This document shows positions 51,450-60,050 of a stretch of DNA of 64,000 nt, piece after piece. Both the position numbers and the translations under genes were made by a program. The notes beneath the pieces are model-generated. The model was not told the DNA's origin. It saw nothing but the letters and a program-made list of their open reading frames with translations, and did no database searches. The DNA is taken from positions 99,686-163,685 of the forward strand of contig JAHZCD010000004.1 in NCBI GenBank assembly GCA_019423025.1. Reading direction: 5' to 3'. This DNA is from Haemophilus sp. (GTDB lineage: Bacteria > Pseudomonadota > Gammaproteobacteria > Enterobacterales > Pasteurellaceae). The first letter of the stretch is position 1; each line of letters starts with the position of its first letter.

Positions 51450-53462
51450 ATGAAACTCAATCCTCAACAACAACAGGCTGTCGAATATGTCAGCGGGCCT
51501 TGCTTGGTGCTAGCTGGCGCAGGCTCGGGCAAAACTCGCGTGATCATCAATAAGATAGCTCATTTGATTGAACACTGCGGTTATTTACCTAAACAGATCG
51601 CCGCCGTCACCTTTACCAACAAAGCCGCTCGTGAAATGAAAGAGCGTGTCGCCCATTCCATTGGTAAAGAAAAATCCAAAGGATTGATTGTTTCTACTTT
51701 CCATACCTTAGGTTTCGATATTATTAAACGGGAATATAAAGCCTTAGGTTTTAAATCGAATATGACCTTGTTTGATGAGCACGATCAACTAGCCTTACTC
51801 AAAGAACTGACGGCAGATGTGCTCCAGGAAGATAAGGATTTATTGCGTGAATTAATCTCGGTTATTTCCAACTGGAAGAATGATTTGGTTTCACCAAAAC
51901 AGGCTTATGCCTTAGCGAAAGATGCCAAATATCAAACCTTTGCGAAATGTTATGAGCGTTATGCGGCGCAAATTCGTGCTTATAATGCGTTGGATTTTGA
52001 TGATTTGATTATGTTGCCGACTTTGCTTTTCAAACAAAATGAAGAAGTGCGGTCAAAATGGCAAGAGAAAATTCGCTATTTGTTGGTGGATGAATATCAA
52101 GATACTAATACCAGCCAATATGAACTCATCAAATTACTCGTCGGCGAGAGAGCTTGCTTTACGGTGGTAGGCGATGACGACCAATCCATTTATTCTTGGC
52201 GCGGTGCTCGTCCACAAAATATGGTGCGCTTGCGTGATGATTTTCCGCGTTTGCGAGTCATCAAATTGGAACAAAATTATCGTTCCACTCATCGTATTTT
52301 GCATTGTGCCAACATTTTGATTGATAACAACGAGCACGTATTTGATAAAAAGCTTTTTTCCAACTTAGGCGAAGGTGAAAAACTACAAGTCATTGAAGCG
52401 AAAAATGAAGAGCATGAAGCCGAACGGATTGTGGCGGAATTAATCGCTCATCGTTTTAGCCGTAAAACGAAATTCAAGGATTATGCGATTTTATATCGCG
52501 GTAACCATCAATCCCGTCTATTAGAAAAAGTGCTTATGCAAAACCGCATTCCGTACAAAATTTCTGGTGGAACGTCTTTTTTCTCTCGTGCTGAAATTAA
52601 GGACATGATGGCCTATTTGCGTTTGGTGGTGAATCAAGATGATGATGCAGCTTTCTTACGTATCGTGAATACACCGAAACGGGAAATTGGTACAGCAACT
52701 CTACAAAAATTAGGTGAATTGGCACAGGAAAAACATATCAGCTTATTTGAGGCAATTTTTGAGTTTGAACTGATGCAACGTGTGACACCAAAAGCCTATG
52801 ATGCGTTGCAAAAATTTGGTCGTTGGATTGTGGAGTTGAACGATCAAAGTTTGCGTTCCGATCCTGAAACGGCAGTGCGTTCTTTACTTTCCTCCTTGCA
52901 TTACGAAGAATATTTGTATGAATATGCCACCAGCCCTAAAGCCGCAGAAATGCAAAGTAAAAACGTGGCAACCTTATTTAGCTGGGTAGAGGATATGCTT
53001 AAAGGCGATGAGGTGAATGAGCCGATGACTTTAAACCAAGTAGTCACTCGTTTAACACTACGTGACATGATGGAACGCGGTGAAGATGATGACGAGAGCG
53101 ATCAAGTGCAATTAATGACATTGCATGCCTCCAAAGGTTTAGAGTTTCCCCATGTGTATTTAATCGGTATGGAAGAAGGGATTTTACCTCATCAAACCAG
53201 TATTGATGAAGATAATGTGGAAGAAGAACGCCGCCTAGCCTATGTGGGCATTACGCGAGCACAACAAACGCTCACATTTTCCCTTTGCCGTGAACGACGT
53301 CAGTTTGGCGAGTTAATTCGCCCAGAGCCGAGTCGTTTCTTGGCTGAGTTGCCACAAGATGATGTGCTATGGGAAAAAGATAAGCCAAAATTGACGGTAG
53401 AGCAGAAGCAACAACAAACTTCGAGTCAGCTCGAACGTTTACGGGCAATTTTAAAAGGCTAG
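51450..53462 (+). CDS. rep: ATP-dependent DNA helicase Rep
   Basis: A 670-aa UvrD/Rep superfamily 1A 3'-5' helicase that helps forks through protein blocks. Seen: Q motif LNPQQQQAVEY, Walker A AGAGSGKT, VTFTNKAAREMKERV (Ia), DEYQDTN (II), VGDDDQSIYSWRGA (III), LEQNYRSTHRIL (IV), and LMTLHASKGLEFPHVYLIG (V). Length matches E. coli Rep (673 aa) rather than UvrD. Confidence 0.94.
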   Translation: MKLNPQQQQAVEYVSGPCLVLAGAGSGKTRVIINKIAHLIEHCGYLPKQIAAVTFTNKAAREMKERVAHSIGKEKSKGLIVSTFHTLGFDIIKREYKALGFKSNMTLFDEHDQLALLKELTADVLQEDKDLLRELISVISNWKNDLVSPKQAYALAKDAKYQTFAKCYERYAAQIRAYNALDFDDLIMLPTLLFKQNEEVRSKWQEKIRYLLVDEYQDTNTSQYELIKLLVGERACFTVVGDDDQSIYSWRGARPQNMVRLRDDFPRLRVIKLEQNYRSTHRILHCANILIDNNEHVFDKKLFSNLGEGEKLQVIEAKNEEHEAERIVAELIAHRFSRKTKFKDYAILYRGNHQSRLLEKVLMQNRIPYKISGGTSFFSRAEIKDMMAYLRLVVNQDDDAAFLRIVNTPKREIGTATLQKLGELAQEKHISLFEAIFEFELMQRVTPKAYDALQKFGRWIVELNDQSLRSDPETAVRSLLSSLHYEEYLYEYATSPKAAEMQSKNVATLFSWVEDMLKGDEVNEPMTLNQVVTRLTLRDMMERGEDDDESDQVQLMTLHASKGLEFPHVYLIGMEEGILPHQTSIDEDNVEEERRLAYVGITRAQQTLTFSLCRERRQFGELIRPEPSRFLAELPQDDVLWEKDKPKLTVEQKQQQTSSQLERLRAILKG

Positions 53463-53472
53463 AAATAAAATT

Positions 53473-53513
53473 AAAGTGCGGTGAGAAATTTATTTGTTTT
53501 TCAACCGCACTTT
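53473..53513 (+). terminator. Uptake-sequence pair, terminator of rep
   Basis: AAAGTGCGGT and ACCGCACTTT separated by 21 bases, then TATTT, right after the rep stop. Confidence 0.6.
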
Positions 53514-53569
53514 ATTTACACAAAATGTAGATAAATCAAGCAACCAAAATGGCTTTTTCAAAAAATGAT

Positions 53570-53597
53570 TTGACATATTTTCAAAAAAACGTATTAT
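53570..53597 (+). promoter_or_regulatory. Promoter of the tRNA cluster
   Basis: TTGACA (53570-53575), 16 bases, TATTAT (53592-53597), followed by a GC-rich ACCGCCC discriminator, typical of stable-RNA promoters under stringent control. The tRNA-Ser gene begins 20 bases later. Confidence 0.7.
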
Positions 53598-53617
53598 ACC
53601 GCCCACACACCGAATGT

Positions 53618-53711
53618 GGTGAGATGGCCGAGTAGGCTGAAGGCGCTCCCCTGCTAAGGGAGTATGGGGTCAAAAACTCCATCGAGGGTTCGAATCCCTC
53701 TCTCACCGCCA
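53618..53711 (+). tRNA. tRNA-Ser (GCT)
   Basis: A 94-nt class II tRNA with encoded CCA. Acceptor GGTGAGA pairs with TCTCACC; anticodon loop CTGCTAA gives GCT, reading AGC/AGU; a long variable arm and TTCGAAT T-loop are present. Confidence 0.95.
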
Positions 53712-53735
53712 TTTGTTGTTAGTTTTATTTATTCT

Positions 53736-53812
53736 GCACCCGTAGCTCAGCTGGATAGAGTACTCGGCTACGAACCGAGCGGTCAGAGGTTCGAATCCTC
53801 TCGGGTGCGCCA
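53736..53812 (+). tRNA. tRNA-Arg (ACG)
   Basis: A 77-nt tRNA with acceptor GCACCCG pairing CGGGTGC and encoded CCA. The anticodon ACG, with A34 normally changed to inosine, reads CGU/CGC/CGA. T-stem AGAGG/CCTCT. Confidence 0.95.
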
Positions 53813-53865
53813 TTTTAAATCGACTCTATCAGTTAAAATGGTCACGAAGAATAAAACATCACTAC

Positions 53866-53942
53866 GCACCCGTAGCTCAGCTGGATAGAGTACTCGGCTA
53901 CGAACCGAGCGGTCAAAGGTTCGAATCCTTTCGGGTGCGCCA
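53866..53942 (+). tRNA. tRNA-Arg (ACG), second copy
   Basis: Identical to the preceding copy apart from the T-stem, which reads AAAGG/CCTTT, so one base pair changed from G-C to A-T on both sides. The 53-bp spacer between copies is unrelated. Confidence 0.95.
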
Positions 53943-53994
53943 TCTTCTTTCTTCAAACTTTCTGTTTATCAAAAACAATTAACGCTTTATTTGG

Positions 53995-54675
53995 TTATTT
54001 TTCTCGATCATCAATCGTTTTTAATAAATAATTTCCTTGTACATCTGTGACACTTCTAAAACCGACATTCGTGATTTTATAAGGAAAATTTGTCTTGTAC
54101 TCGACGTTATCGTGGTGATGGCCATGGAAAACGTGTCTTACCCCTAATTTTTCTGCGAGTTGATTAATCACACGAAATCCCATTGGATGGGGTTTAGGCG
54201 CTTCATGACAAATCAGAATATCAGCTTGCTCGTTTTCAATGGCTTCGATATCAGAAGGGAAAATAGACGTGCGATGACGTAATGGCACACCGCCACGCCA
54301 AATTTTTTCTTGCGGGCTATATTGGCAATAATGGATAGGGTCAAAATACATTGGTTTATTGGGTGGCATCCAGATTTGCCCACGGAATACGCCACCTAAG
54401 CCGGCAATGCGTTGGCCTTGGATTTCAACAACACGATTATGCAAATTACGCAATTTCCAATGAGTCCCCCAAATCGCCTCAAATGCAGCAACGGTTTTGC
54501 TGTCATGATTACCGTGAATAAACCAAATATCACAATGTTGTGCGAGTTTATCTAATTCATCAGACGAAGAAAGTTGCAAGTCGCCCAAAATAATCAGGGC
54601 AACGTTGTCATTTTCTTGCACGAAAGGATAAAGATGTTCATAACTTCCGTGCGGATCGCCTGCGAATAAAATCAT
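53995..54675 (-). CDS. Calcineurin-like metallophosphoesterase
   Basis: A 226-aa cytosolic phosphoesterase. Seen: FAGDPHGSYEHL, LIILGDLQ, the central GNHDSKT, a HEAPKPHPMG segment, and HGHHHD, the dimetal-binding histidines of the fold. Two bases follow nadR, so it is almost certainly co-transcribed. A role in nucleotide or NAD metabolism is suggested by context only. Confidence 0.85.
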   Translation of the reverse strand: MILFAGDPHGSYEHLYPFVQENDNVALIILGDLQLSSSDELDKLAQHCDIWFIHGNHDSKTVAAFEAIWGTHWKLRNLHNRVVEIQGQRIAGLGGVFRGQIWMPPNKPMYFDPIHYCQYSPQEKIWRGGVPLRHRTSIFPSDIEAIENEQADILICHEAPKPHPMGFRVINQLAEKLGVRHVFHGHHHDNVEYKTNFPYKITNVGFRSVTDVQGNYLLKTIDDREK

Positions 54676-54676
54676 C

Positions 54677-55786
54677 TTATTTCTCGGTGGTCAATGTGCA
54701 TTTTGTATGTTGTAAACCTTCAAGTTCTTCATCATTTAACACTTTTTCCACGACAGATTTCACTTGGTTATAACGATCTAAATAACTTGGTGATTCAATT
54801 TCAATGTAAGGCACTTTGTATTTATCTAACAATTTCTTCAATAACTGTTGGAATTGTTGACGTTGCTTTTGGTTACCTAAACTGCGTAAACCATCATCCA
54901 CCCATTTTGTGTTGTTTTTTAATAAAATGGTGACATCAAACGGATATTCTTTGATCATAGAATCTAAGAACGGATGGGCTTTGCCTTCGTATTGAATACA
55001 AAAAGCCTGCGTGGTAATGAAGTCAGTATCAATAATCGCCACTTTATGAGCATGACGCACGGCATAGTCAATATAGCGTTGGTGACCTAATGCCATTTGT
55101 GGATAGTCAGAATATTGCATGGCTTGCTCATCGCCACCTAATTTTTCAAAGACATATTCTCGACCATATTCCCAGGCGGAAGTAGTATTGAATACGGCAG
55201 CCAGTTTGCTGACTAACACACTTTTACCGCTGCTTTCACCGCCTAAAATGGCAATGGTTTTTGCAAAGAATGGACGGACTTCTTTCGGAATGAATTTCCA
55301 ATATTGGAAAGGTGTAGTACGAATTTTCGTCGCGGATACATTAAAGAAAGAGCGATCAGGATCCACTAAAGAAACTTCAAGTCCTAAGTATTTTTCATAT
55401 GGCGCTTTGTCTTGTGGCTCACTACTAAATACCATTGTCGGAGTAAATTGTTTTTCTTCAAATAGATTTTTTACTGCGTCACTCCAAGCTTGCCACCCAT
55501 TTGGGTAACTTGGAATGCCATCTTCAATTAAGTGATGAATGAAAATTTGATTTTTTTGATATTTAAAGATTTGTTGCATCCAGCGAAGGCGATCTTGTAC
55601 CGTCGGCATGCGCTTCATTTTACTATCATAAAACAGCTTTAAATCGCGTTCGGTATCGCTACAGACAATCACGTGAAGCTCATCAACTTTACTAAATGCT
55701 TCATAAATCATATTAATATGGCCGGTGTGAACAGGGTAGAATTTCCCGAAAATTACACCCACTTTTTTATCGTGTTTGTTCGACAT
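54677..55786 (-). CDS. nadR: NadR: NMN adenylyltransferase / nicotinamide riboside kinase
   Basis: A 369-aa bifunctional enzyme of NAD salvage. Seen: the adenylyltransferase motif GKFYPVHTGH (about residues 14-23), FFNVSATKIR, and the kinase P-loop GGESSGKS (about 184-191). Haemophilus cannot make NAD de novo and depends on this route from nicotinamide riboside. The N-terminal DNA-binding domain of enteric NadR is absent, so it is an enzyme only. The start is ATG 55786 with AAGGA upstream; an in-frame codon at 55816 would add ten residues without an SD. An H. influenzae form is longer at the N-terminus as I recall it. Confidence 0.9.
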   Translation of the reverse strand: MSNKHDKKVGVIFGKFYPVHTGHINMIYEAFSKVDELHVIVCSDTERDLKLFYDSKMKRMPTVQDRLRWMQQIFKYQKNQIFIHHLIEDGIPSYPNGWQAWSDAVKNLFEEKQFTPTMVFSSEPQDKAPYEKYLGLEVSLVDPDRSFFNVSATKIRTTPFQYWKFIPKEVRPFFAKTIAILGGESSGKSVLVSKLAAVFNTTSAWEYGREYVFEKLGGDEQAMQYSDYPQMALGHQRYIDYAVRHAHKVAIIDTDFITTQAFCIQYEGKAHPFLDSMIKEYPFDVTILLKNNTKWVDDGLRSLGNQKQRQQFQQLLKKLLDKYKVPYIEIESPSYLDRYNQVKSVVEKVLNDEELEGLQHTKCTLTTEK

Positions 55787-55917
55787 AATGTATCCTTCGC
55801 TAAATGGCCACTGCAAGTTGGCTGAATAGTCCTATTTTATGCAATCTTTGTGCAAATAAAAACATTTTTCATTGAATGATTTTTTACCGCGACATTTTAC
55901 GTTATACTACGGCCTGC

Positions 55918-56084
55918 ATTCTCAGGGCAGGGTGAAATTCCCTACCGGTGGTGACAGCCCACGAGCACTTAAAAGTGCGGTCAATTTTGATTGCGTTTTA
56001 CAAAATTGTTTCGCTTTGTACTTTTAAGGTTAGCAGATTTGGTGAAATTCCAAAGCCGACAGTATAGTCTGGATGAAAGAGAAT
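55918..56084 (+). ncRNA. FMN riboswitch (RFN element)
   Basis: Closing stem ATTCTC/GAGAAT; GGGCAGGGTGAAATTCCCTA and CCGGTGGTGACAGCCCACGAGC landmarks at the 5' side; AGCAGATTTGGTGAAATTCC, AAAGCCGACAGTATAGTCTGGATG at the 3' side, each a hallmark of the FMN aptamer. It senses FMN and lowers ribB expression. The variable stem (about 55965-56028) is unusually long, with nested pairs CTTAAAAGT/ACTTTTAAG and CAATTTTG/CAAAATTG, and holds an uptake signal at 55973-55981. Confidence 0.95.
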
Positions 56085-56086
56085 AA

Positions 56087-56111
56087 AACGGATTGGGTTC
56101 CCAATTCCGTT
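56087..56111 (+). terminator. Expression-platform hairpin after FMN aptamer
   Basis: AACGGATTGGG-TT-CCCAATTCCGTT with one bulged base, followed by a CTATTTATTT tract. It is probably the terminator that forms when FMN is bound. The leader 56112-56176 holds the ribB SD. Confidence 0.65.
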
Positions 56112-56176
56112 CTATTTATTTGCATTTCTCAGCCCTGATTCTGGTTAATTTTAACGTAACAACAAAGGAAATTACG

Positions 56177-56824
56177 ATGAATCAGTCAATTTTATCTGCA
56201 TTTGGTGCGACCGGCGAAGAACGGGTGATTAACGCATTGAACGCATTCAAACAAGGTAATGGTGTATTAGTGTTGGATGATGAAGATCGCGAAAATGAAG
56301 GCGATTTAATTTTCCCTGCAGAAACCATTACTCCAGAACAAATGGCAAAACTTATTCGTTATGGCAGCGGTATCGTGTGTTTATGTATTACCGATGAGCA
56401 ATGCAAACAGCTTGATTTGCCACCGATGGTTGAGCATAACAATAGCGTGAATAAAACCGCGTTTACCGTGACAATTGAAGCAGCAGAAGGTGTGTCAACA
56501 GGTGTATCAGCACAAGATCGAGTAACAACCATTAAAGCGGCGATTGCAGAGCAGGCAAAACCAACAGATCTTCACCGTCCTGGGCATGTTTTCCCATTAC
56601 GTGCTGCAGAAGGTGGTGTTTTAGCACGTCGTGGCCATACTGAAGCCTCAGTTGATTTAGCACGTTTAAGTGGTTTTAAACCGGCTGGTGTGATTTGTGA
56701 AATCACCAATGATGATGGCACCATGGCTCGTGCTGCAGAAATTATCGAATTTGCGAAAAAATTTGGTTATTCGGTATTAACGATTGAAGATTTAGTGGAA
56801 TATCGTCAGAAACATCAGTGCTAA
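56177..56824 (+). CDS. ribB: 3,4-dihydroxy-2-butanone 4-phosphate synthase
   Basis: A 215-aa riboflavin enzyme converting ribulose 5-phosphate to the four-carbon unit of lumazine. Seen: GVLVLDDEDRENEGDLIF with the metal-binding acidic residues, GIVCLCIT, STGVSAQDRVTT, FPLRAAEGGVLARRGHTEAS and CEITNDDGTMAR. ATG 56177 follows AAAGGAA and starts the canonical N-terminus; an upstream non-ATG frame from 56093 overlaps the terminator hairpin and is not used. A stand-alone RibB without a GTP cyclohydrolase domain. Control: FMN riboswitch. Confidence 0.95.
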   Translation: MNQSILSAFGATGEERVINALNAFKQGNGVLVLDDEDRENEGDLIFPAETITPEQMAKLIRYGSGIVCLCITDEQCKQLDLPPMVEHNNSVNKTAFTVTIEAAEGVSTGVSAQDRVTTIKAAIAEQAKPTDLHRPGHVFPLRAAEGGVLARRGHTEASVDLARLSGFKPAGVICEITNDDGTMARAAEIIEFAKKFGYSVLTIEDLVEYRQKHQC

Positions 56825-56842
56825 TTAAATACTCAGAAAACA

Positions 56843-56883
56843 AAAGTGCGGTCAGAAAATCTTTCAAATTCTGACCGCACTTT
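56843..56883. terminator. Uptake-sequence pair terminator, ribB/dusA
   Basis: AAAGTGCGGTCAGAA and TTCTGACCGCACTTT form a 15-bp perfect stem between converging genes. Confidence 0.85.
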
Positions 56884-56894
56884 GCATTTTAGGC

Positions 56895-57881
56895 TTAATT
56901 GGTTTCCACAAAGCTTAATGCCGTTTCGACCACTTCGATGCCCGCGCCTTGCTTAAAGGCATTTTCACTTAAATAGCGACGCCATTGTCTCGCCCCTTTG
57001 CAGTTTTGGAATGCACCAAGCATATGTCGAACGATATGATTTAAATAAACACCTTGGCTCAGCTGTTTTTCAATGTAAGGGAACATGGCTTCTACTGCTT
57101 GTCGAGGTGTGACGATATCCGCATTAGCATCAAAAAGCATTTGATCAACATAGCCCAACAACGACGGATTTTGATAAGCCTCACGTCCAACCATCACGCC
57201 ATCAACAAATTGCAAATGATGTTTCATTTCTTCGATGGTTTTAATGCCACCATTAATTGCAATGGTCAACTGTGGGAAATCTTTCTTTAATTGATAAACA
57301 CGATCATAATCTAAAGGTGGAATCTCTCGATTCTCTTTTGGGCTTAATCCTGAAAGCCAGGCTTTTCGTGCATGAACAATAAATTCTTGGCAGCCAGCAT
57401 GATGGACTTTTTTGATAAAGTCGCAGAGAAATTCATAGCTATCCAAATCATCAATGCCAATACGCGTTTTCACGGTAACAGGAATATTCACGACACGTTG
57501 CATTTCTGAAATGCATTCTGCCACTAAATCTGCTTTTGCCATTAAGCAAGCACCGAACATACCATTTTGCACACGATCAGAAGGACAGCCCACATTCAGA
57601 TTAATTTCATGATAGCCTCTTTCTTCGGCTAATTTGGCACAATGTTTAAGCTGTGCGGGATCGCTTCCCCCGAGCTGTAGGGCAACCGGATTTTCTTGTA
57701 AATCAAAATCTAAATGATCGTATTTCGCATGGATAATGGCGGGAGCCGTAACCATTTCAGTATAAAGTAACGCATTTTTACTAAATTGACGATGAAAATA
57801 GCGACAATGGCGTGTCGTCCAATCTAGCATTGGCGCAACGGAAAAGCGTCCACGATAAAAGTGCGGTTGGTTTTCTGACAT
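56895..57881 (-). CDS. dusA: tRNA-dihydrouridine synthase DusA
   Basis: A 328-aa FMN enzyme reducing U20/U20a in tRNA D-loops. Seen: SVAPMLDWTTRHCRYFHR, ALQLGGSDP, NLNVGCPSDRVQNGMFGACL with the catalytic cysteine region, VKTRIGIDD, INGGIKT and DGVMVGREAYQNP, all typical of DusA rather than DusB/C. It follows the ClC gene by three bases. An uptake signal lies in its 5' codons near 57861. Confidence 0.94.
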   Translation of the reverse strand: MSENQPHFYRGRFSVAPMLDWTTRHCRYFHRQFSKNALLYTEMVTAPAIIHAKYDHLDFDLQENPVALQLGGSDPAQLKHCAKLAEERGYHEINLNVGCPSDRVQNGMFGACLMAKADLVAECISEMQRVVNIPVTVKTRIGIDDLDSYEFLCDFIKKVHHAGCQEFIVHARKAWLSGLSPKENREIPPLDYDRVYQLKKDFPQLTIAINGGIKTIEEMKHHLQFVDGVMVGREAYQNPSLLGYVDQMLFDANADIVTPRQAVEAMFPYIEKQLSQGVYLNHIVRHMLGAFQNCKGARQWRRYLSENAFKQGAGIEVVETALSFVETN

Positions 57882-57884
57882 ATA

Positions 57885-59270
57885 TTATTTCTCTTGAATC
57901 TCGTTACGGCGAAGATCTTCTGCTTGTTGTTCCTGCATTCGTTGGCGGAAACGTCCAGCCGCAAAGTGGTAAAAAGGTTTCGGGCTAAATTGGCGCGAAA
58001 TTATGGAGGCAATGATACTGGAAATCAAGAGCCAAATCAGCACGGGTTGAGCCCCAGTCATTTCCATCACCACTACGCTGGCTGTTACCGGCGATTGTGT
58101 GCCGCCGGCTAAAAAGGCTGCCATACATAAAATGACCAAGAAACGTTGATCGACCATGCCGTTACTGATTTCCCATAACATGGTGCCGATACCCGCGCCT
58201 GTAGTGAGAGATGGCGTAAAAATTCCGCCCGCGATGCCATTCCAATACGTCGTAACTGTTGCGAAGAGTTTTAGTATCCCCACTTCAGGTGACACGAGTT
58301 GTCCTTCTAATGCTCTGGCGACAACATCATAACCTGTTCCATAGGTTTGTCCTTCGCTGTAGGTTCCCATCGCTGCAAGTACTAAACCGAGTAATAAGGC
58401 CACATAAATAGGGTGTTTACGGATCCAATCACGCCATTTGAGCGGAGACAGTCCTGCTAATCCTTTTGCAAGGAGTCGCCCAAATATACCGCCCAGTACG
58501 CCACAAACTATGCCACAAATAGCAAGCCAAAGATACAAATAGGGAATAGCTGTTGCACCTTTATAGGCAGGAAAGTAAGGGCTATTGCCTTGAATCGCCA
58601 CTAAAATGAAGCCAGCCGCTAACACACCGAGTAACACGCGGCGTTCCCAGCGTAGCATCACGCCTCGACCTAATTCTTCAATGGCAAAAATTACCCCAGC
58701 CAAAGGGGCATTAAATGCAGCAGCAAGACCACCTGCTGCACCCGTTGCAACGAGTTCATTCGTACTTAATCCGCGGAAAGCAAAGTTATATTTACGACAG
58801 AAATTTCCCCAACTCAGCATAACAGCAGCACCAACTTGAACAGAAGGGCCTTCACGTCCAACAGATGCCCCGATAACCATTGCAAAGAAAGTAAGTGGAA
58901 TTTTCCAAATAGTTTGGCGAAATTCAACCAGTTTCGTTTTATAGCCATTGTAAGGAAGATTAATGGAGGCAATCACTTGTGGAATACCGCTGCCGCCAAC
59001 ATAAGGCGTGTATTTGGCAGTAAACCAGGTGAGGAAAGCAAGACCAAGCGGTAAAACGATCCAAACGGCGATAGGGTATTTATCAGACCAATAAGCATTA
59101 AATTCAAGCCCCATGTCGGCAAGTGTTGCAAATCCAAAGGAAAAAAGCGCAACAAATGTCGCACCAATCAGTAGGCATATAAATTCTAGGGTTTTATGAG
59201 AGATACGATGCGTTTGTCGAAGTTTTTTATGATAGAAATAACGTAAATGAAAAATGAATGAACGTAACAT
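57885..59270 (-). CDS. ClC-family H+/Cl- antiporter
   Basis: A 461-aa inner-membrane protein with the ClC signatures: GGSGIPQV, the gating motif GREGPSVQVG with the external gate glutamate, and the internal proton glutamates in FAIEELG. Both glutamates of the E. coli ClcA antiporter are kept, so a proton-coupled antiporter rather than a channel is predicted, useful in acid resistance. The start is placed at ATG 59270; a TTG at 59285 is less likely. It heads a two-gene group with dusA. Confidence 0.88.
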   Translation of the reverse strand: MLRSFIFHLRYFYHKKLRQTHRISHKTLEFICLLIGATFVALFSFGFATLADMGLEFNAYWSDKYPIAVWIVLPLGLAFLTWFTAKYTPYVGGSGIPQVIASINLPYNGYKTKLVEFRQTIWKIPLTFFAMVIGASVGREGPSVQVGAAVMLSWGNFCRKYNFAFRGLSTNELVATGAAGGLAAAFNAPLAGVIFAIEELGRGVMLRWERRVLLGVLAAGFILVAIQGNSPYFPAYKGATAIPYLYLWLAICGIVCGVLGGIFGRLLAKGLAGLSPLKWRDWIRKHPIYVALLLGLVLAAMGTYSEGQTYGTGYDVVARALEGQLVSPEVGILKLFATVTTYWNGIAGGIFTPSLTTGAGIGTMLWEISNGMVDQRFLVILCMAAFLAGGTQSPVTASVVVMEMTGAQPVLIWLLISSIIASIISRQFSPKPFYHFAAGRFRQRMQEQQAEDLRRNEIQEK

Positions 59271-59409
59271 AATGATTGCCAACAAAATAATTCTGTTTGG
59301 AATTATAAAACCCTGGCTTCAGGCAGGCAATTGATTTGGCAAAGTGCGGTCTGTTTTATCTGAATTTTTTTGCTAAGCGATCCTTTGCGATCCTATTTCT
59401 GTTTAAATA

Positions 59410-59438
59410 TTGACAATGCTAGGCGAAACCATTAAAAT
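59410..59438 (+). promoter_or_regulatory. Promoter of the str operon
   Basis: TTGACA (59410-59415), 17 bases, TAAAAT (59433-59438), a strong sigma-70 pair about 90 bp before rpsL. The rest of the 59271-59529 gap holds an uptake signal near 59341 and nothing else recognised. Confidence 0.7.
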
Positions 59439-59529
59439 TCAGCGTCTATTTCTTCTGTCTATTGGATAGAGAGATAGATTTTGTAACAAACATTCTATTA
59501 TGAATAACATTTAAACTGGAGCTTTTTTA

Positions 59530-59904
59530 ATGGCAACTATCAACCAGCTAGTACGCAAACCGCGTGTGAAAAAGGTTGTAAAAAGTAACGTTCCTGCATT
59601 AGAGGCTTGCCCGCAGAAACGTGGTGTGTGCACTCGTGTATACACAACTACACCTAAAAAACCGAACTCAGCATTACGTAAAGTATGTCGTATTCGTTTA
59701 ACTAATGGCTTTGAAGTAACTTCTTACATCGGCGGTGAAGGTCACAACCTTCAAGAGCACAGTGTTGTGCTTATCCGTGGTGGTCGTGTTAAAGACTTAC
59801 CAGGTGTGCGTTACCACACTGTACGCGGCGCATTAGACTGTGCAGGCGTTAAAGATCGTAAACAAGGTCGTTCTAAATACGGCGTTAAACGTCCTAAAGC
59901 TTAA
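59530..59904 (+). CDS. rpsL: 30S ribosomal protein S12
   Basis: A 124-aa S12, first gene of the str operon. Seen: ATINQLVRKPRVKKV, TPKKPNSALRKVCR with the lysine at which streptomycin resistance arises (the K-P-N-S loop), and RGGRVKDLPGVRYHTVRG. The lysine is wild type, predicting a streptomycin-sensitive S12. Confidence 0.97.
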   Translation: MATINQLVRKPRVKKVVKSNVPALEACPQKRGVCTRVYTTTPKKPNSALRKVCRIRLTNGFEVTSYIGGEGHNLQEHSVVLIRGGRVKDLPGVRYHTVRGALDCAGVKDRKQGRSKYGVKRPKA

Positions 59905-60050
59905 TGGAACTCCGTTAAGTAAGGCCAAACGTCTAAATTAGTAAAAATTTAAATCAGAAACTCCAGTATCACATTAGCTCACTTTAAAGTGCGGTTAATT
60001 TTTATAGAGTTTTGGATATCCTGAAGATTAAATATACGGAGAAATTCGCA

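Noticed and set aside
53736..53942. tRNA pair as an island attachment site
   Set aside because: The repeat is a full tRNA duplication with encoded CCA; no integrase or cargo lies between the copies.
56093..56176. N-terminal extension of RibB
   Set aside because: It begins at a non-ATG codon within the terminator hairpin; the canonical start has an SD at 56164-56170.
894..59995. Repeated AAGTGCGGT as a CRISPR or transposon repeat
   Set aside because: The copies are scattered, in both orientations, inside and outside genes, without spacing or flanks in common: they are DNA-uptake signals.
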